A stretch of DNA of 64,000 bases from Pseudomonas guineae (GCF_900113745.1 NZ_FOQL01000003.1:492229-556228), one strand, 5' to 3'; counted from the first letter of the stretch, positions 18,512 to 27,720 are shown. Numbers and translations are program-made. The notes: generated from the letters alone by a model not told the origin.

Positions 18512-19552
18512 ATGATGAAAAACACGCGCGTCAAACTCGGCGACTTGTCGGTTGGTTTTGTCGGCAGCCTGGCGGACGCCATGCGCCATTGCGCTCAGGA
18601 CCCTCAGCCGCTGCTCGACAGTTACGGCCTGGATGCGGCGCGCCTGGCCGAGCCTCGCGCACGGTTATCGATCCCGCGCTACATGCGCTTAGGCCATGCG
18701 GCGATTCAGCAATGCTCGCAGCCAGGGCTAGGGCTGCTTATGGGGCAAACCAGCCGCCTCAGCCAACTTGGCCTGGCTGGCGTCACCGCCATGCAAGCCC
18801 CTACGGTACGCGAAGCGGCACGCGCACTGATCCGTTTCGAGCCGCTGTATGCCAGCAATTACCGCGGCCAATCCAGCCTGCATGAAGACACCCGTGGCGC
18901 GTGGCTACGCTTCTACTCGATCAGCCCGTATAACGCCTACAACCGCTTTGTCGTCGACTCAGTGCTGGCCAGCTGGGCGCAACAACTGAGCAAGCTGGCA
19001 CAACAAAGCCTGTCTGTGGAAAAGGTACACATAGAATTTGCCGCACCCGACTATGCCGCGCAGTACGCCGAGTTGTTTGCCTGTCCGGTGGAGTTCGCCT
19101 GCGAGCACAATCAGCTGCGCCTGAATCAGCAGAGCCTGAACCTGCGCAACCCTGAACACTGCCCAAGCACCTGGCGGCACCTGCTGGAAATCTGCGAAGG
19201 GGAACTGCAGCAACTGACTCGCACGCGCAGCCTGCGTGAGCGCATTACCCAGCTGCTCGGCCCTCTGCTGCATGGCCACGAACCGGACTTGGCGGAAGTC
19301 GCCGCACGCTTGCAATTACCCACATGGACCCTGCGGCGCAAGCTGGCCGAGGAAGGCACACAGTTTCGCAGCATCCTCAACGATACCCGCCGCGACCTGG
19401 CCATGGCCTATATCCGCGACACCGAACTGGCATTCGGTGAGATCGCCTACCTGCTTGGCTTTGCCTCAGCCGAAGCCTTCCAGCGCGCCTTCAAACGCTG
19501 GAACCAGCAAACCCCAGGCGAGTACCGCCGCGAGCAGCGCAGAGCGCTCTAA
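18512..19552 (+). CDS. AraC-family transcriptional regulator
   Basis: A 346-aa regulator. The N-terminal part (about residues 20-200) resembles the arabinose-binding-like domain of the OruR/ArgR-type AraC group (DUF4375-free, PF12625-like by recall), and the C-terminal 100 residues hold two helix-turn-helix motifs, with ARLQLPTWTLRRKLAEEG and the signature region FGEIAYLLGFASAEAFQRAFKRW. The start MMKNTRVKLGDL at 18512 is chosen over a TTG 15 nt upstream. The gene is divergent from fadH with 229 bp between starts, the usual layout for a local regulator. Confidence 0.9.
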   Translation: MMKNTRVKLGDLSVGFVGSLADAMRHCAQDPQPLLDSYGLDAARLAEPRARLSIPRYMRLGHAAIQQCSQPGLGLLMGQTSRLSQLGLAGVTAMQAPTVREAARALIRFEPLYASNYRGQSSLHEDTRGAWLRFYSISPYNAYNRFVVDSVLASWAQQLSKLAQQSLSVEKVHIEFAAPDYAAQYAELFACPVEFACEHNQLRLNQQSLNLRNPEHCPSTWRHLLEICEGELQQLTRTRSLRERITQLLGPLLHGHEPDLAEVAARLQLPTWTLRRKLAEEGTQFRSILNDTRRDLAMAYIRDTELAFGEIAYLLGFASAEAFQRAFKRWNQQTPGEYRREQRRAL

Positions 19553-19558
19553 TACCCA

Positions 19559-19645
19559 CTAGAGCTCAGTGGCATCTTCGTCACCTGCCGGCACATCCAG
19601 CTCAGTGGCACGGGCTTCTAGCAGCTCTTCTTGATAATCATCCAT
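19559..19645 (-). CDS. 28-aa acidic small protein (unannotated-size ORF)
   Basis: The frame starts with ATG at 19645 and ends with TAG at 19559-19561, giving MDDYQEELLEARATELDVPA followed by eight residues GDEDATEL. Ten of 28 residues are Asp or Glu and only one is basic. A GGGAGAA site lies 5 nt before the ATG. It is convergent with the AraC gene, 6 nt from its stop. The composition is protein-like and I have a vague memory of similar tiny acidic proteins in pseudomonads, but I cannot name it. Function unknown. Confidence 0.5.
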   Translation of the reverse strand: MDDYQEELLEARATELDVPAGDEDATEL

Positions 19646-19783
19646 TGCCTGTTCTCCCACTCGATACGTCAGCGACGGCTTAGTTACACAGCGCATGCCA
19701 ATCAAGCTAGAGGAGAAAGATGAACACAAGATGACAGGTTGTCGCGCGGCAATCCTCAGCGCTGCGCAAAAATCGCAGGCAAT

Positions 19784-19814
19784 AAAAAACCCGCTGATAT
19801 CGCTATCAGCGGGC
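19784..19814 (-). terminator. Terminator of the tRNA-Val/Asp/Asp unit
   Basis: Minus strand: a 10-bp stem (CCCGCTGATA and TATCAGCGGG, 19804-19813 with 19790-19799) with a 4-nt loop, then a run of T (A run at 19784-19789 on the plus strand). It is 9 nt past the second tRNA-Asp gene. Confidence 0.9.
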
Positions 19815-19822
19815 TTCCTATA

Positions 19823-19899
19823 TGGCGCAGCGGACGGGACTCGAACCCGCGACCCCCGGCGTGACAGGCCGGTATTCTAACCGACTGAACTACCGCTGC
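19823..19899 (-). tRNA. tRNA-Asp (GTC), distal copy
   Basis: A 77-nt cloverleaf with acceptor GCAGCGG/CCGCTGC, D arm GTTCAGTCGG, anticodon loop CTGTCAC (GTC), T arm GGGTTCGAGTC and an encoded CCA. It is identical to the copy at 19998-20074. Confidence 0.97.
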
Positions 19900-19997
19900 A
19901 TGTCGGTGGACTTTCGTCCATGTAACGCTTGCTTCATCTGACGAATCAGCCCTAGGGCTTTTCCATCTCAGCCCGAGCGAACTCAGACTGGAAAATA

Positions 19998-20074
19998 TGG
20001 CGCAGCGGACGGGACTCGAACCCGCGACCCCCGGCGTGACAGGCCGGTATTCTAACCGACTGAACTACCGCTGC
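19998..20074 (-). tRNA. tRNA-Asp (GTC), proximal copy
   Basis: The same 77-nt sequence as the distal copy, with anticodon GTC and encoded CCA. It is second in the tRNA-Val, tRNA-Asp, tRNA-Asp transcript. Confidence 0.97.
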
Positions 20075-20112
20075 GCGTCGGTGGACTTTCGTCCGGTAAA
20101 CTTCTCGGCAAG

Positions 20113-20188
20113 TGGTGGGTGATGACGGGATCGAACCGCCGACCCGCTGCTTGTAAGGCAGCTGCTCTCCCAGCTGAGCTAATCACCC
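20113..20188 (-). tRNA. tRNA-Val (TAC)
   Basis: A 76-nt cloverleaf with acceptor GGGTGAT/ATCACCC, D arm AGCTCAGCTGGGAGAGC, anticodon loop CTTACAA (TAC), T arm CGGTTCGATCC and encoded CCA. First gene of the tRNA unit, directly behind a good promoter. Confidence 0.97.
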
Positions 20189-20208
20189 TTGGCCTTGCGA
20201 GGTGGCGA

Positions 20209-20237
20209 AATTTACGCAAGGGCCGAACCTAAGTCAA
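20209..20237 (-). promoter_or_regulatory. Promoter of the tRNA-Val/Asp/Asp unit
   Basis: Minus strand TTGACT (20232-20237) and TAAATT (20209-20214) are 17 nt apart. They end 20 nt before the tRNA-Val 5' end. A GC-rich stretch (CGCCACC) follows the -10, as in stringently controlled stable-RNA promoters. Confidence 0.7.
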
Positions 20238-20333
20238 TACCCTGCTTCAAGTTTTTCTAAAAAAGTGGAAAAACACTGCTCTTCCCCGACACGCCAAACA
20301 GCGCCCTGCGCGAATAGGCCGCCGAGCGATCCG

Positions 20334-20855
20334 CTACTGCGTAATGCGCAGACTTAACCGAGCAGCCACTTTGTTATCTTCCGACAGGTCCAGCCCGGCT
20401 TCGGCAATGTGTACGCCCTGCTCCTGCAGCACGCCAAACCACCCCAGCAACTGAGCAAAAGGAGCGGGTTGCAGGTTGAGCTGCAAGGCACCATCGCCGG
20501 CATTGTCGAGCCGCTCGATCGTCAGCCCACGCGTCGCAGCCGTAGCCGTAACCATGCCTTGCAGGCGGGCCGGATCAATAGCCTGCTGCGGACGGCTGAC
20601 TAGATTGCGCGCCGCGGGCGCCTGACCCTGCAGATAGACATATAACGCACGCTGCGTTTCAAACGCGCTACGCGCGCTGACCAAGCGCTGCTGGGCGGGT
20701 TGCCAAAGCGTCAGGTACAAGAGCACCAGCAGCAGAAATACGCCCAGGCTGCCGAGCGAAAACTGCTCACGCGGCGCTAGCGCACGCCAGCGCTGCAGCA
20801 ACTGGGCATTATTCAGCTGCGCGATAAAGCCTTTGTCTTGCTGAACCATGCTCAT
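20334..20855 (-). CDS. gspM: Type II secretion protein GspM (XcpZ-like)
   Basis: A 173-aa inner-membrane assembly protein. A cytoplasmic N-terminus of about 35 residues precedes one membrane segment (FSLGSLGVFLLLVLLYLTLW), followed by a periplasmic ferredoxin-like domain. GspM pairs with GspL and helps hold the GspE ATPase at the membrane. Its ATG overlaps the gspL stop by 4 nt. It is the last gene of the gspEFGHIJKLM unit; a weak T-rich hairpin lies near 20260-20280, and no gspN follows. Confidence 0.92.
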   Translation of the reverse strand: MSMVQQDKGFIAQLNNAQLLQRWRALAPREQFSLGSLGVFLLLVLLYLTLWQPAQQRLVSARSAFETQRALYVYLQGQAPAARNLVSRPQQAIDPARLQGMVTATAATRGLTIERLDNAGDGALQLNLQPAPFAQLLGWFGVLQEQGVHIAEAGLDLSEDNKVAARLSLRITQ

Positions 20856-21988
20856 CCTCCAATCACCACGCGCGCGCTCACACCACTGCCCTCACGGCTG
20901 GCAGAACCCAACTGCACCGCCAAACCACCGCCTTCTAAGCGCTCTCGCAAACGCTCCAGTTCGGCGAAACCCGGCGCTTGAACCTGTAGGGCCAGATCAC
21001 CGCGCGCCTCGCTGAAATCCACTTGACTGATCTGCACCTGCCTACCCTCGGCTGCCAGCGCCCCGCTGACTTGAGCAAGCAGGCCGAGCAGGCGTGCTTG
21101 GCCCCCGCCCGCACTGGCCTGCAGGTGCTGATCAAACTGTGCACGCAGGTTGATCAGCTTGCTGTCCTGCGGGAACAACTCCTTGTACAACGCGGCGCTG
21201 GCACTGGCGTATTGGTCGGCCTGACGCTGCAGATGCCAGCCCTGCGCCAGATTAAAGCCCCACTGCAGCACCAGCCACAGCCCTACCAGCCCCAACAACG
21301 GCCGCCAGCGCTGCCACTGGCCACCGGCAGATTGCCCGGCGAACTCGCCCTGCGCCAGGTTATTGCGCAGCGGCTGCTGGGCCAGCCAAACGAAAGGCTC
21401 CGCCACTGCCTTAGCCTCATTAATAGGTTGCAGCGGCGACTGCTGAGGGCCGCACCACGCCACCTGCGGCTGCGCGCACAAGGGGCTCAGCTGCGGCCAG
21501 CTCTGCGCCTGCACGGCCATCCGCGCAACATTTTCGCCCCCCAACAGCCAGCGCCCATGCAACGGCAAGAGCGCAGAGCCTGGCCCTGGTAACAAATCAG
21601 CATCCACCGCAATCGCCTGGGGCGGCGTGACACATAGCGCCAACCAGCCAGCCAGCCAGCTACGGCGCACGGCAAACACCCGATGACGGCCATCGGCCAG
21701 CTGTTCACCCAGGGCCAAGTGCATCAGTTCGACATCTTCGGCGAGCAACTCTTCCACGGCAAACGGCAAGGCTTGGCGCAACCAGCGCGCCTTGCGGGTT
21801 GGCAGGTTGACCGCACAGGAGGTCACCGCCTCAACCGGTAAGACCAATACCCAATTACCACCACACTGCGCCTGCGCATCGCTAAACATCAGGCTATCGC
21901 TCACCCCACCGGCAACTCGCTGCACTGGCAGATCGGCCTGCGCACCCACGCAGGCAGCAGGCGGTAGAAACACATAGGTTTGACTCAT
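20852..21988 (-). CDS. gspL: Type II secretion protein GspL (XcpY-like)
   Basis: A 378-aa bitopic inner-membrane protein. The cytoplasmic actin-like domain (about 1-215; PTRKARWLRQALPFAVEELLAEDVE is a conserved stretch) binds GspE. One membrane segment (about residues 233-250, LLGLVGLWLVLQWGF) leads to a periplasmic ferredoxin-like domain that binds GspM. Both ends overlap neighbours by 4 nt (ATGA), so translation is coupled through the operon. Confidence 0.93.
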   Translation of the reverse strand: MSQTYVFLPPAACVGAQADLPVQRVAGGVSDSLMFSDAQAQCGGNWVLVLPVEAVTSCAVNLPTRKARWLRQALPFAVEELLAEDVELMHLALGEQLADGRHRVFAVRRSWLAGWLALCVTPPQAIAVDADLLPGPGSALLPLHGRWLLGGENVARMAVQAQSWPQLSPLCAQPQVAWCGPQQSPLQPINEAKAVAEPFVWLAQQPLRNNLAQGEFAGQSAGGQWQRWRPLLGLVGLWLVLQWGFNLAQGWHLQRQADQYASASAALYKELFPQDSKLINLRAQFDQHLQASAGGGQARLLGLLAQVSGALAAEGRQVQISQVDFSEARGDLALQVQAPGFAELERLRERLEGGGLAVQLGSASREGSGVSARVVIGG

Positions 21989-22950
21989 GGTTGGACTTCC
22001 TCAACGGGCACCAGCGGCATACCGCCCTGCCCCAAATCACGTGCTAAAACATACACCCGCGCATCGTTGGCCCGCCGCAAAGTGCTGCGTAAAACCTGTC
22101 GGCGCTCACCTACACTGACTTCGCTGAGCACCTGAAAATACTCACTGCCCACGGCAAGCGCCTGACTTTGTACCTGTAGGCCATTGAGCTGCGCTAAAAA
22201 GCTCGACACATCGCGATAGCCTTCACCGCCTCGCGCCGCGACCAAGCTTTGCGCACGGCTCAGCGATAGGCCCTCAGCCAAACTGGCCAGCACCCGCGCG
22301 CTGGCGGTATTCACATTAAGGGGAGCATCCGCTGGCAAGGTGCTGACATACGGCTGCAAGCGCTGATAATCCGCTTCGGTCATTTCCAGCAACAGGCGCA
22401 CCTCCGACACATCAGTCAATTCACGGTTACCGGCGCGATAGGCAGGCTGCGCCAGCAGGTACTGGTTGTCTTCCGCGCCATAACCGCCCGAAGGCTGATC
22501 GTCGGCATCTAGCCAATCAAGCAGACGCTCAGCGTAGGGTGCTTCGATCTGCAGCCCCAGCAGCAGGCGGCGAAATTGCGCCACAGCCGCTTCGTTGGGC
22601 TGACCCTGGCGCAACAGGCTGTTGAGGTTGAAGCGCCCACTGGGATCGCTGATCTGTACCCGCAACGCGCCGCCCTCTTCCAGGGCAAAAGGCGCGCGGG
22701 GTGTGGCCCAAGCCTCGCCTGGGTGATCCACCGGCGCCCGCGGGTCACCCTCGCGCAAGTCGCGCTGCAGGATGGCTTTGGCCAAGGTTTCGCCCCCCAG
22801 GGCGTAATGCCAGGCCTGGCGTACGTGCAACTGATTGGCGCTGCTGCGGATCGATAACTGCTGGCGCGCAATGATTCCAGCGCTGACCACCGTAACCACG
22901 GCCACCACCAGCAACACGGTGATCAACGCCATACCACGCTGCTGGCTCAT
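21985..22950 (-). CDS. gspK: Type II secretion minor pseudopilin GspK (XcpX-like)
   Basis: A 321-aa minor pseudopilin. The N-terminus RGMALITVLLVVAVVTVV is a prepilin-type signal with cleavage after Gly6 and no Glu at position +5, which is normal for GspK and suits its place at the tip. The large globular domain has helix-hairpin-helix-like segments (LNVNTASARVLASLAEGL). It forms the pseudopilus tip with GspI and GspJ. Starts and stops overlap neighbours by 4 nt. Confidence 0.94.
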   Translation of the reverse strand: MSQQRGMALITVLLVVAVVTVVSAGIIARQQLSIRSSANQLHVRQAWHYALGGETLAKAILQRDLREGDPRAPVDHPGEAWATPRAPFALEEGGALRVQISDPSGRFNLNSLLRQGQPNEAAVAQFRRLLLGLQIEAPYAERLLDWLDADDQPSGGYGAEDNQYLLAQPAYRAGNRELTDVSEVRLLLEMTEADYQRLQPYVSTLPADAPLNVNTASARVLASLAEGLSLSRAQSLVAARGGEGYRDVSSFLAQLNGLQVQSQALAVGSEYFQVLSEVSVGERRQVLRSTLRRANDARVYVLARDLGQGGMPLVPVEEVQP

Positions 22951-23642
22951 GGCTGTGACTCTGCGGGAGCTTCATCGGCTAATTCAGCAGAGCCCTGGGG
23001 ACTCTGTTGCGGTGCTTGTTGCAGACGCTCAGGCAAGCCTTCAGGCAGGCGCAGTAGTCGGCGCAACTCGCCATAACGGCGATGCTGCAGCACCAGCTCA
23101 ATGGCTTGCGGCAGAAGCTTGAGCGCCTCATCGGGCTTTTTGTCTAGCGGCGGCCAATTGCTCTGCCAGATACCCTCTTGGTCCAGGTAACGCAGTTGCA
23201 GCTGGATGACACCGTCTAGCGCCTGCTGAATCTGCGGCTGGCTGTCCTGAGCTTGATCCAGCACTGTCCAGTAACGCCGCTGCCATTGCTCACCACTGAG
23301 CTGCCAGCGCACCCGCTGCAGGCTTGAACGGGGTTGCCCCAATGGGTTGCGCCAGCCATTGCGCGTCAACTCCAAGAGCGGGTTTTCGGGGCCGTCGCCT
23401 ATCAATGCGGCGCGCGAGTCGCCAAAAGCGTCACGCACAGGTCTCGCCTGCACCTGCAGCACATCGCGCTCGAACGCCGCCATGGCGCGCACCAGTTCAC
23501 GCAACTGCAGTTCATGACTGCGGGTGACCTTGTCGGTTTGCAGCACGCTGTCAAGCATGCGGTAAGTAGCCAGCCCCAGCAGCGCGAAGATGGCGATGGC
23601 GATCAGTAATTCAAGCAAGGTGAAACCGCGCACCGCCCTCAT
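22947..23642 (-). CDS. gspJ: Type II secretion minor pseudopilin GspJ (XcpW-like)
   Basis: A 231-aa minor pseudopilin. The start at 23642 (MRAVRGFTLLELLIAIAIFA) puts the prepilin site GFTLLE seven residues in; a longer open frame upstream would move it beyond use and only reads through gspI. The body has the usual LLDSVLQTDK-type linker and a beta-sheet domain. The C-terminal 30 residues are Gln/Pro/Ala-rich. Overlaps gspI and gspK by 4 nt each. Confidence 0.93.
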   Translation of the reverse strand: MRAVRGFTLLELLIAIAIFALLGLATYRMLDSVLQTDKVTRSHELQLRELVRAMAAFERDVLQVQARPVRDAFGDSRAALIGDGPENPLLELTRNGWRNPLGQPRSSLQRVRWQLSGEQWQRRYWTVLDQAQDSQPQIQQALDGVIQLQLRYLDQEGIWQSNWPPLDKKPDEALKLLPQAIELVLQHRRYGELRRLLRLPEGLPERLQQAPQQSPQGSAELADEAPAESQP

Positions 23643-24028
23643 CGCATCACCCCGATAAAGCCATTTAGGCTGACCGCGGCCCGCTCGCGCACACCGCCTG
23701 CGGAGCGATCCTGCGCCATCGGTGCCACCCACAGCGTGACACGGCGCATATCCGCCTCGCTGGTCGCCTCGACTTCGCTTTGCCATTGCCAGCGCCGCCC
23801 GGCAAACGCTACTTCACCCTGCTCACGACCATCCGCCACTGGCTCGCGCGCCAACTGCATTTCACTCAAGCGGTTATCGGCAATCCACATCGCTAGGGTT
23901 TTATCCTCCAGGCGGGCGGCGATTTGTAGGCTGCGGGCGGTGGCGGTCAGCACACTGGCGGCGACCAGCGCGAAAATCGCCAAGGCCACCAGCACCTCCA
24001 ATAACGTGAAACCGCCCATGCGTTTCAT
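23639..24028 (-). CDS. gspI: Type II secretion minor pseudopilin GspI (XcpV-like)
   Basis: A 129-aa minor pseudopilin with leader MKRMGG and processing motif GFTLLEVLVALAIFAL. It nucleates the pseudopilus tip with GspJ and GspK. Family length is about 125 residues, so it is complete. Overlaps gspH and gspJ by 4 nt each. Confidence 0.94.
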   Translation of the reverse strand: MKRMGGFTLLEVLVALAIFALVAASVLTATARSLQIAARLEDKTLAMWIADNRLSEMQLAREPVADGREQGEVAFAGRRWQWQSEVEATSEADMRRVTLWVAPMAQDRSAGGVRERAAVSLNGFIGVMR

Positions 24029-24567
24029 TGATTGCGCTCTGCTGGCTGCAGGACTTCGACCACCGGCAAACGGAAACCATCGCTGGACAGTTGCAGGCGC
24101 AAACCATTGCTACGGCGCTCAGCCAAGCGCAGGCGAAATGGGCTGATCTCGCCGCTCGATAACAGCAATAGCTGTGGCAGCAGCCCCACCTTAGCGGGTG
24201 CATCGCCTGCAGATGTCGGCAACGCCAACGCAGCACCCTCCAGCTCAACACTCAACTCGGCCCAGGCTGGCAATGCATGCGCCTTGATGCCCAGCGCTTG
24301 CCAGGTCTGCTTGATCGGGTCATAGCGCAGCGCTTGATAAGACTCTCGAGCAAGCAACAGACCGTATTCCTGATTGTCCAGTACGGCCTCTTCAGCCAGC
24401 ACGCCGATCAATCCGGCCAGCCGTTCGGCTTCGTTGTGCAGCTCACGCCCTGGGCCGGCAATGCCCACACTGAGCACCGCCAGACCGATCAGGCTGCCGA
24501 GAATCACCAGCACCACCAGCAGCTCGATCAGGGTAAAGCCGCCAAGCCGATTTGGTTGCTGGCACAT
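24025..24567 (-). CDS. gspH: Type II secretion minor pseudopilin GspH (XcpU-like)
   Basis: A 180-aa minor pseudopilin with leader MCQQPNRLGG and motif GFTLIELLVVLVILGSLIGL. It links the GspIJK tip to the GspG shaft. The stop overlaps the gspI start by 4 nt; five nt separate it from gspG. Confidence 0.93.
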   Translation of the reverse strand: MCQQPNRLGGFTLIELLVVLVILGSLIGLAVLSVGIAGPGRELHNEAERLAGLIGVLAEEAVLDNQEYGLLLARESYQALRYDPIKQTWQALGIKAHALPAWAELSVELEGAALALPTSAGDAPAKVGLLPQLLLLSSGEISPFRLRLAERRSNGLRLQLSSDGFRLPVVEVLQPAERNQ

Positions 24568-24572
24568 GCGGG

Positions 24573-24998
24573 TCAGAGGTCCCAGTTACCGATATCGGCA
24601 TCCTGGTCGCTACCGCCATCCTTGCCATCCGCTCCCAGGGAATAGAGGTCAAAAGCACCCTTAGTACCGGGGGCCAGGTACTGATAAACATTGCCCCAGG
24701 GATCGACCGGCATGCGTTTGAGGTAACCGTCGCGGTTCCAGTTTTTCGGCTGCGGGCTGCCGGATGGCTTCTTTACCAACGCTTCAAGCCCCTGCTGGGT
24801 GCTTGGGTAGGCGTGGTTGTCCAGTTTGTACATGTCCAGGGCAGCCGACACCGCCTTGATGTCACCCTTGGCGACAGTAACCTTGGCCTGATCAGGCCGG
24901 CTCATCACTTGCGGCACAACCAGAGCCGCCAGGATGCCCAGGATGACCACCACCACCATGATTTCGATCAGCGTAAAACCTTTCTGTGTCTTGCTCAC
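24573..24998 (-). CDS. gspG: Type II secretion major pseudopilin GspG (XcpT-like)
   Basis: A 141-aa major pseudopilin forming the shaft of the periplasmic pseudopilus. The leader MSKTQKG precedes FTLIEIMVVVVILGILAALV. The C-terminal GADGKDGGSDQDADIGNW is the calcium-binding loop typical of GspG. Translation begins at GTG (24998). It sits between gspF and gspH with gaps of 3 and 5 nt. Confidence 0.96.
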   Translation of the reverse strand: MSKTQKGFTLIEIMVVVVILGILAALVVPQVMSRPDQAKVTVAKGDIKAVSAALDMYKLDNHAYPSTQQGLEALVKKPSGSPQPKNWNRDGYLKRMPVDPWGNVYQYLAPGTKGAFDLYSLGADGKDGGSDQDADIGNWDL

Positions 24999-25001
24999 TG
25001 C

Positions 25002-26219
25002 TTACCCCACTAACTGATTGAGAGACAGAATCGGCAGCAGAATGGCCAGCACGATCACCAGCACCACCGCCCCCATAAACACCAGCATAAAAGGCTCAAA
25101 CAAGCCGACCAGTAACGCTACCTGGGCAGTCAGATCGTTTTCCTGATTACGCGCCGTGCGGGCCAGCATCTGGTCCAATTCGCCGGAGCGTTCACCGCTG
25201 GCAATCATGTGCAGCATCATCGGCGGAAACTGCCCGCTGGCTTCGAGCGCGCGGGTCAGGCTGCCGCCCTCACGCACTTTTTGCGCGGCGATGACCACAT
25301 CCGCACGGATCACTCGGTTAGCGATAACCTGTGCGCCAATCCCTAGGGCGTCAACCAAGGGCACACCACTGCGGGTCAGTATCGCCAGGGTCGAGGCAAA
25401 CCGCGCGCAGTCAGTCGCACGAATCAAACGCCCCAGCAGCGGGATGCGCAGCAAAAAACCATGCCAGCGCGACTTGATCGCCTCATCCCGCACCGCCCAG
25501 CGCAAGGCCAATACACCCAACACCAGGATAATCACCGCCAGCCAGCCCCAGCCTTTGACCCAGTCGCTCAAGGCAATCAGGCCACGGGTCAGTGCCGGCA
25601 GGGTTTGTCCGGAGTCAATAAATACCCGCACCACATCTGGCACCACATAGCCGAGGAGAAAACCGACGATCAGCAAAGAGGTGCACATCAGGATTAGCGG
25701 ATAGAGCAGCGCCAACTGGATTTTCTGCCGCGACTGCTGGCGTTGCTCGGTGTAGTCGGCCAACTGCTCCAGCACCGGCCCTAGGTGCCCTGCATGCTCA
25801 CCGGCCGCCACGGTGGCGCGGTACAGCTCGGGAAACGCCGACGGAAACTCCTTCAGGCTGCTGGCCAGGTCATGCCCCTCCAGCACCCGCGCCCGCACCG
25901 CCAGCAACATACCCTGAATACGCGGCGAAATAGCCTGCGCCGCTGCTGCGCGCAGGGCCTCCTCGATGGGTAACGCGGCCTGTACCAGGGTCGCCAACTG
26001 GCGGGTAATCAACGCCAGATCACGAGCGGAAATACCGCGAGAAAAACTGAAATGGCTACCTGCGCCGGCATTTTCCCGGGTGCGTGTGGCTTTAACAGCC
26101 AAAGGCGCCAGTTGCCGCTCACGCAGCATCTGCCGCACCTGACGGGCGCTATCGGCTTCCAGCACACCTTTCTGCTGGCGGCCTTTGCCATCGAGCGCGA
26201 GGTATTCGAAGGCAGCCAT
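25002..26219 (-). CDS. gspF: Type II secretion inner-membrane platform protein GspF (XcpS-like)
   Basis: A 405-aa polytopic inner-membrane protein with two T2SF domains (about 70-190 and 272-394), three membrane helices and the repeated motif pattern ending GERSGELDQML near the second domain. It is the platform that contacts GspE and GspL. It begins MAAFEYLALDGKGRQQKGVL, the usual start. Confidence 0.96.
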   Translation of the reverse strand: MAAFEYLALDGKGRQQKGVLEADSARQVRQMLRERQLAPLAVKATRTRENAGAGSHFSFSRGISARDLALITRQLATLVQAALPIEEALRAAAAQAISPRIQGMLLAVRARVLEGHDLASSLKEFPSAFPELYRATVAAGEHAGHLGPVLEQLADYTEQRQQSRQKIQLALLYPLILMCTSLLIVGFLLGYVVPDVVRVFIDSGQTLPALTRGLIALSDWVKGWGWLAVIILVLGVLALRWAVRDEAIKSRWHGFLLRIPLLGRLIRATDCARFASTLAILTRSGVPLVDALGIGAQVIANRVIRADVVIAAQKVREGGSLTRALEASGQFPPMMLHMIASGERSGELDQMLARTARNQENDLTAQVALLVGLFEPFMLVFMGAVVLVIVLAILLPILSLNQLVG

Positions 26220-26232
26220 TATTCGTCCCCAC

Positions 26233-27720
26233 TCATTCTTCGCGAGTCACGCGCAGCACTTCCGCAACTGTGGTCACCCCCTCCAACACCTTGCGCCGGC
26301 CATCCTCACGAATACTCGGGCCCAGGCTGCGGGCGTGACGGGCCATCTCCTGCTCGGAAGCGGCGCTGTGAATCAAGGTACGCAGGTGCTCATCAAACAC
26401 CACCAACTCATAGATCCCGGTACGGCCACGGTAGCCCTGCTGATGGCACTCAGCACAACCGCCCGCGTGATAAAGCGTCGGCGCAACGTCGGCAGCCACA
26501 CCAAGCAGCGCGCACTCGGCCTCATCCGCCCGGTAGGTCTGTTTGCAATGCGGGCAGAGCACCCGCACCAGACGCTGGGCCAATACACCGAGCAAGGAAG
26601 ACGCCAACAGAAACGGCTCAATGCCCATGTCCACCAAGCGGGTAATCGCACCAATTGCACTGTTGGTGTGCAAGGTCGACAGCACCAGGTGACCGGTTAA
26701 GGAGGCCTGTACGGCGATCTCGGCGGTTTCCTTGTCACGAATCTCGCCGACCATCACCACGTCGGGGTCCTGACGCAAGATGGCGCGCAGACCGCGGGCA
26801 AAGGTCATGTCGACCTTAGTGTTGACCTGGGTCTGGCCGATGCCCTCGAGGTGGTATTCGATCGGGTCTTCAACGGTGAGGATATTGCGCGTGCGGTCAT
26901 TCAGGCTGACCAGGCTGGCATACAGCGTGGTGGTCTTGCCCGAGCCGGTGGGTCCTGTCACCAGCAGAATGCCGTGAGGCTTGCGCACGGTGGCTTCCAT
27001 CAACTCACGGTCGCGCGCACTCATGCCCAGGTGCTGCAAATTCAAACGGCCTGCTTGTTTGTCGAGCAAACGCAGCACCACCCGCTCGCCATTGGCCGAA
27101 GGCAGCGTGGAGACCCGCACATCTACCTCGCGACCACCGACTTTCAGGGAGATCCGCCCGTCCTGCGGAACGCGCTTCTCGGCGATATCCAGGCGCGCCA
27201 TCACCTTGATTCTGGAGACCAGCAGCGCCGCCAGCTCACGCTTGGGCTCCAGCACTTCACGCAGAATGCCATCCACGCGAAAGCGCACGACCAAGCGTTT
27301 CTCAAAGGTTTCCAGGTGGATATCCGAAGCATTTTCCTTGATCGCTTCGCCAAGGATGGCGTTGATCAAACGGATAATCGGCGCGTTGTCTTCTTGCTCA
27401 AGCAGGTCCTCGGTTTCTGGCACCTGCTCGGCTAAGGAGGCCAAATCCAGGCTCCCGCCCAAATCTTCGGCCAACTGCATGGATGCTGAGTCGTGCTGAT
27501 AAGCCTTACTCAGCGCCAGTTCAAAGTCCTCCAACGAGAGTGCCTTAAGCGGCATTTGCGAACCGGCGAAGCGTTGCGCCTCGGCCAATGCAACCAAGTC
27601 GACGCCTGGACGATAAGCAAGGTTTGGAACACCATCGACTTTCAATAGCACAACACCGTGACGCTTGGTAAAGCCGAATGGTAGACGCTTTACCGGCACT
27701 TCTATCAGCAGCGCATTCAT
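26233..27720 (-). CDS. gspE: Type II secretion ATPase GspE (XcpR-like)
   Basis: A 495-aa cytoplasmic hexameric ATPase that powers pseudopilus assembly. The Walker A is [10 protein letters not shown] near residue 257; the Asp boxes ([11 protein letters not shown]), Walker B ([10 protein letters not shown]) and His box ([11 protein letters not shown]) are all present. A tetracysteine zinc motif (CPHC and CAEC) lies near residues 396-435. It is the first gene of the minus-strand gsp unit and is divergent from gspC. Confidence 0.97.
   Translation of the reverse strand: MNALLIEVPVKRLPFGFTKRHGVVLLKVDGVPNLAYRPGVDLVALAEAQRFAGSQMPLKALSLEDFELALSKAYQHDSASMQLAEDLGGSLDLASLAEQVPETEDLLEQEDNAPIIRLINAILGEAIKENASDIHLETFEKRLVVRFRVDGILREVLEPKRELAALLVSRIKVMARLDIAEKRVPQDGRISLKVGGREVDVRVSTLPSANGERVVLRLLDKQAGRLNLQHLGMSARDRELMEATVRKPHGILLVTGPTGSGKTTTLYASLVSLNDRTRNILTVEDPIEYHLEGIGQTQVNTKVDMTFARGLRAILRQDPDVVMVGEIRDKETAEIAVQASLTGHLVLSTLHTNSAIGAITRLVDMGIEPFLLASSLLGVLAQRLVRVLCPHCKQTYRADEAECALLGVAADVAPTLYHAGGCAECHQQGYRGRTGIYELVVFDEHLRTLIHSAASEQEMARHARSLGPSIREDGRRKVLEGVTTVAEVLRVTREE

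Larger units (their letters stand above)
19821..20094 (-). repeat. Tandem duplication of tRNA-Asp with 5' flank
   Basis: Two units of about 99 nt (19821-19919 and 19996-20094) differ at only two positions just 5' of the tRNA. Beyond the tRNA each shares the same 18 nt (GTCGGTGGACTTTCGTCC on the plus strand). The units are spaced by 175 nt, indicating a local duplication kept nearly identical. Confidence 0.9.

Noticed and set aside
21985..22950. Missing Glu+5 in GspK taken as a defect
   Set aside because: GspK normally lacks this Glu, so this is expected.
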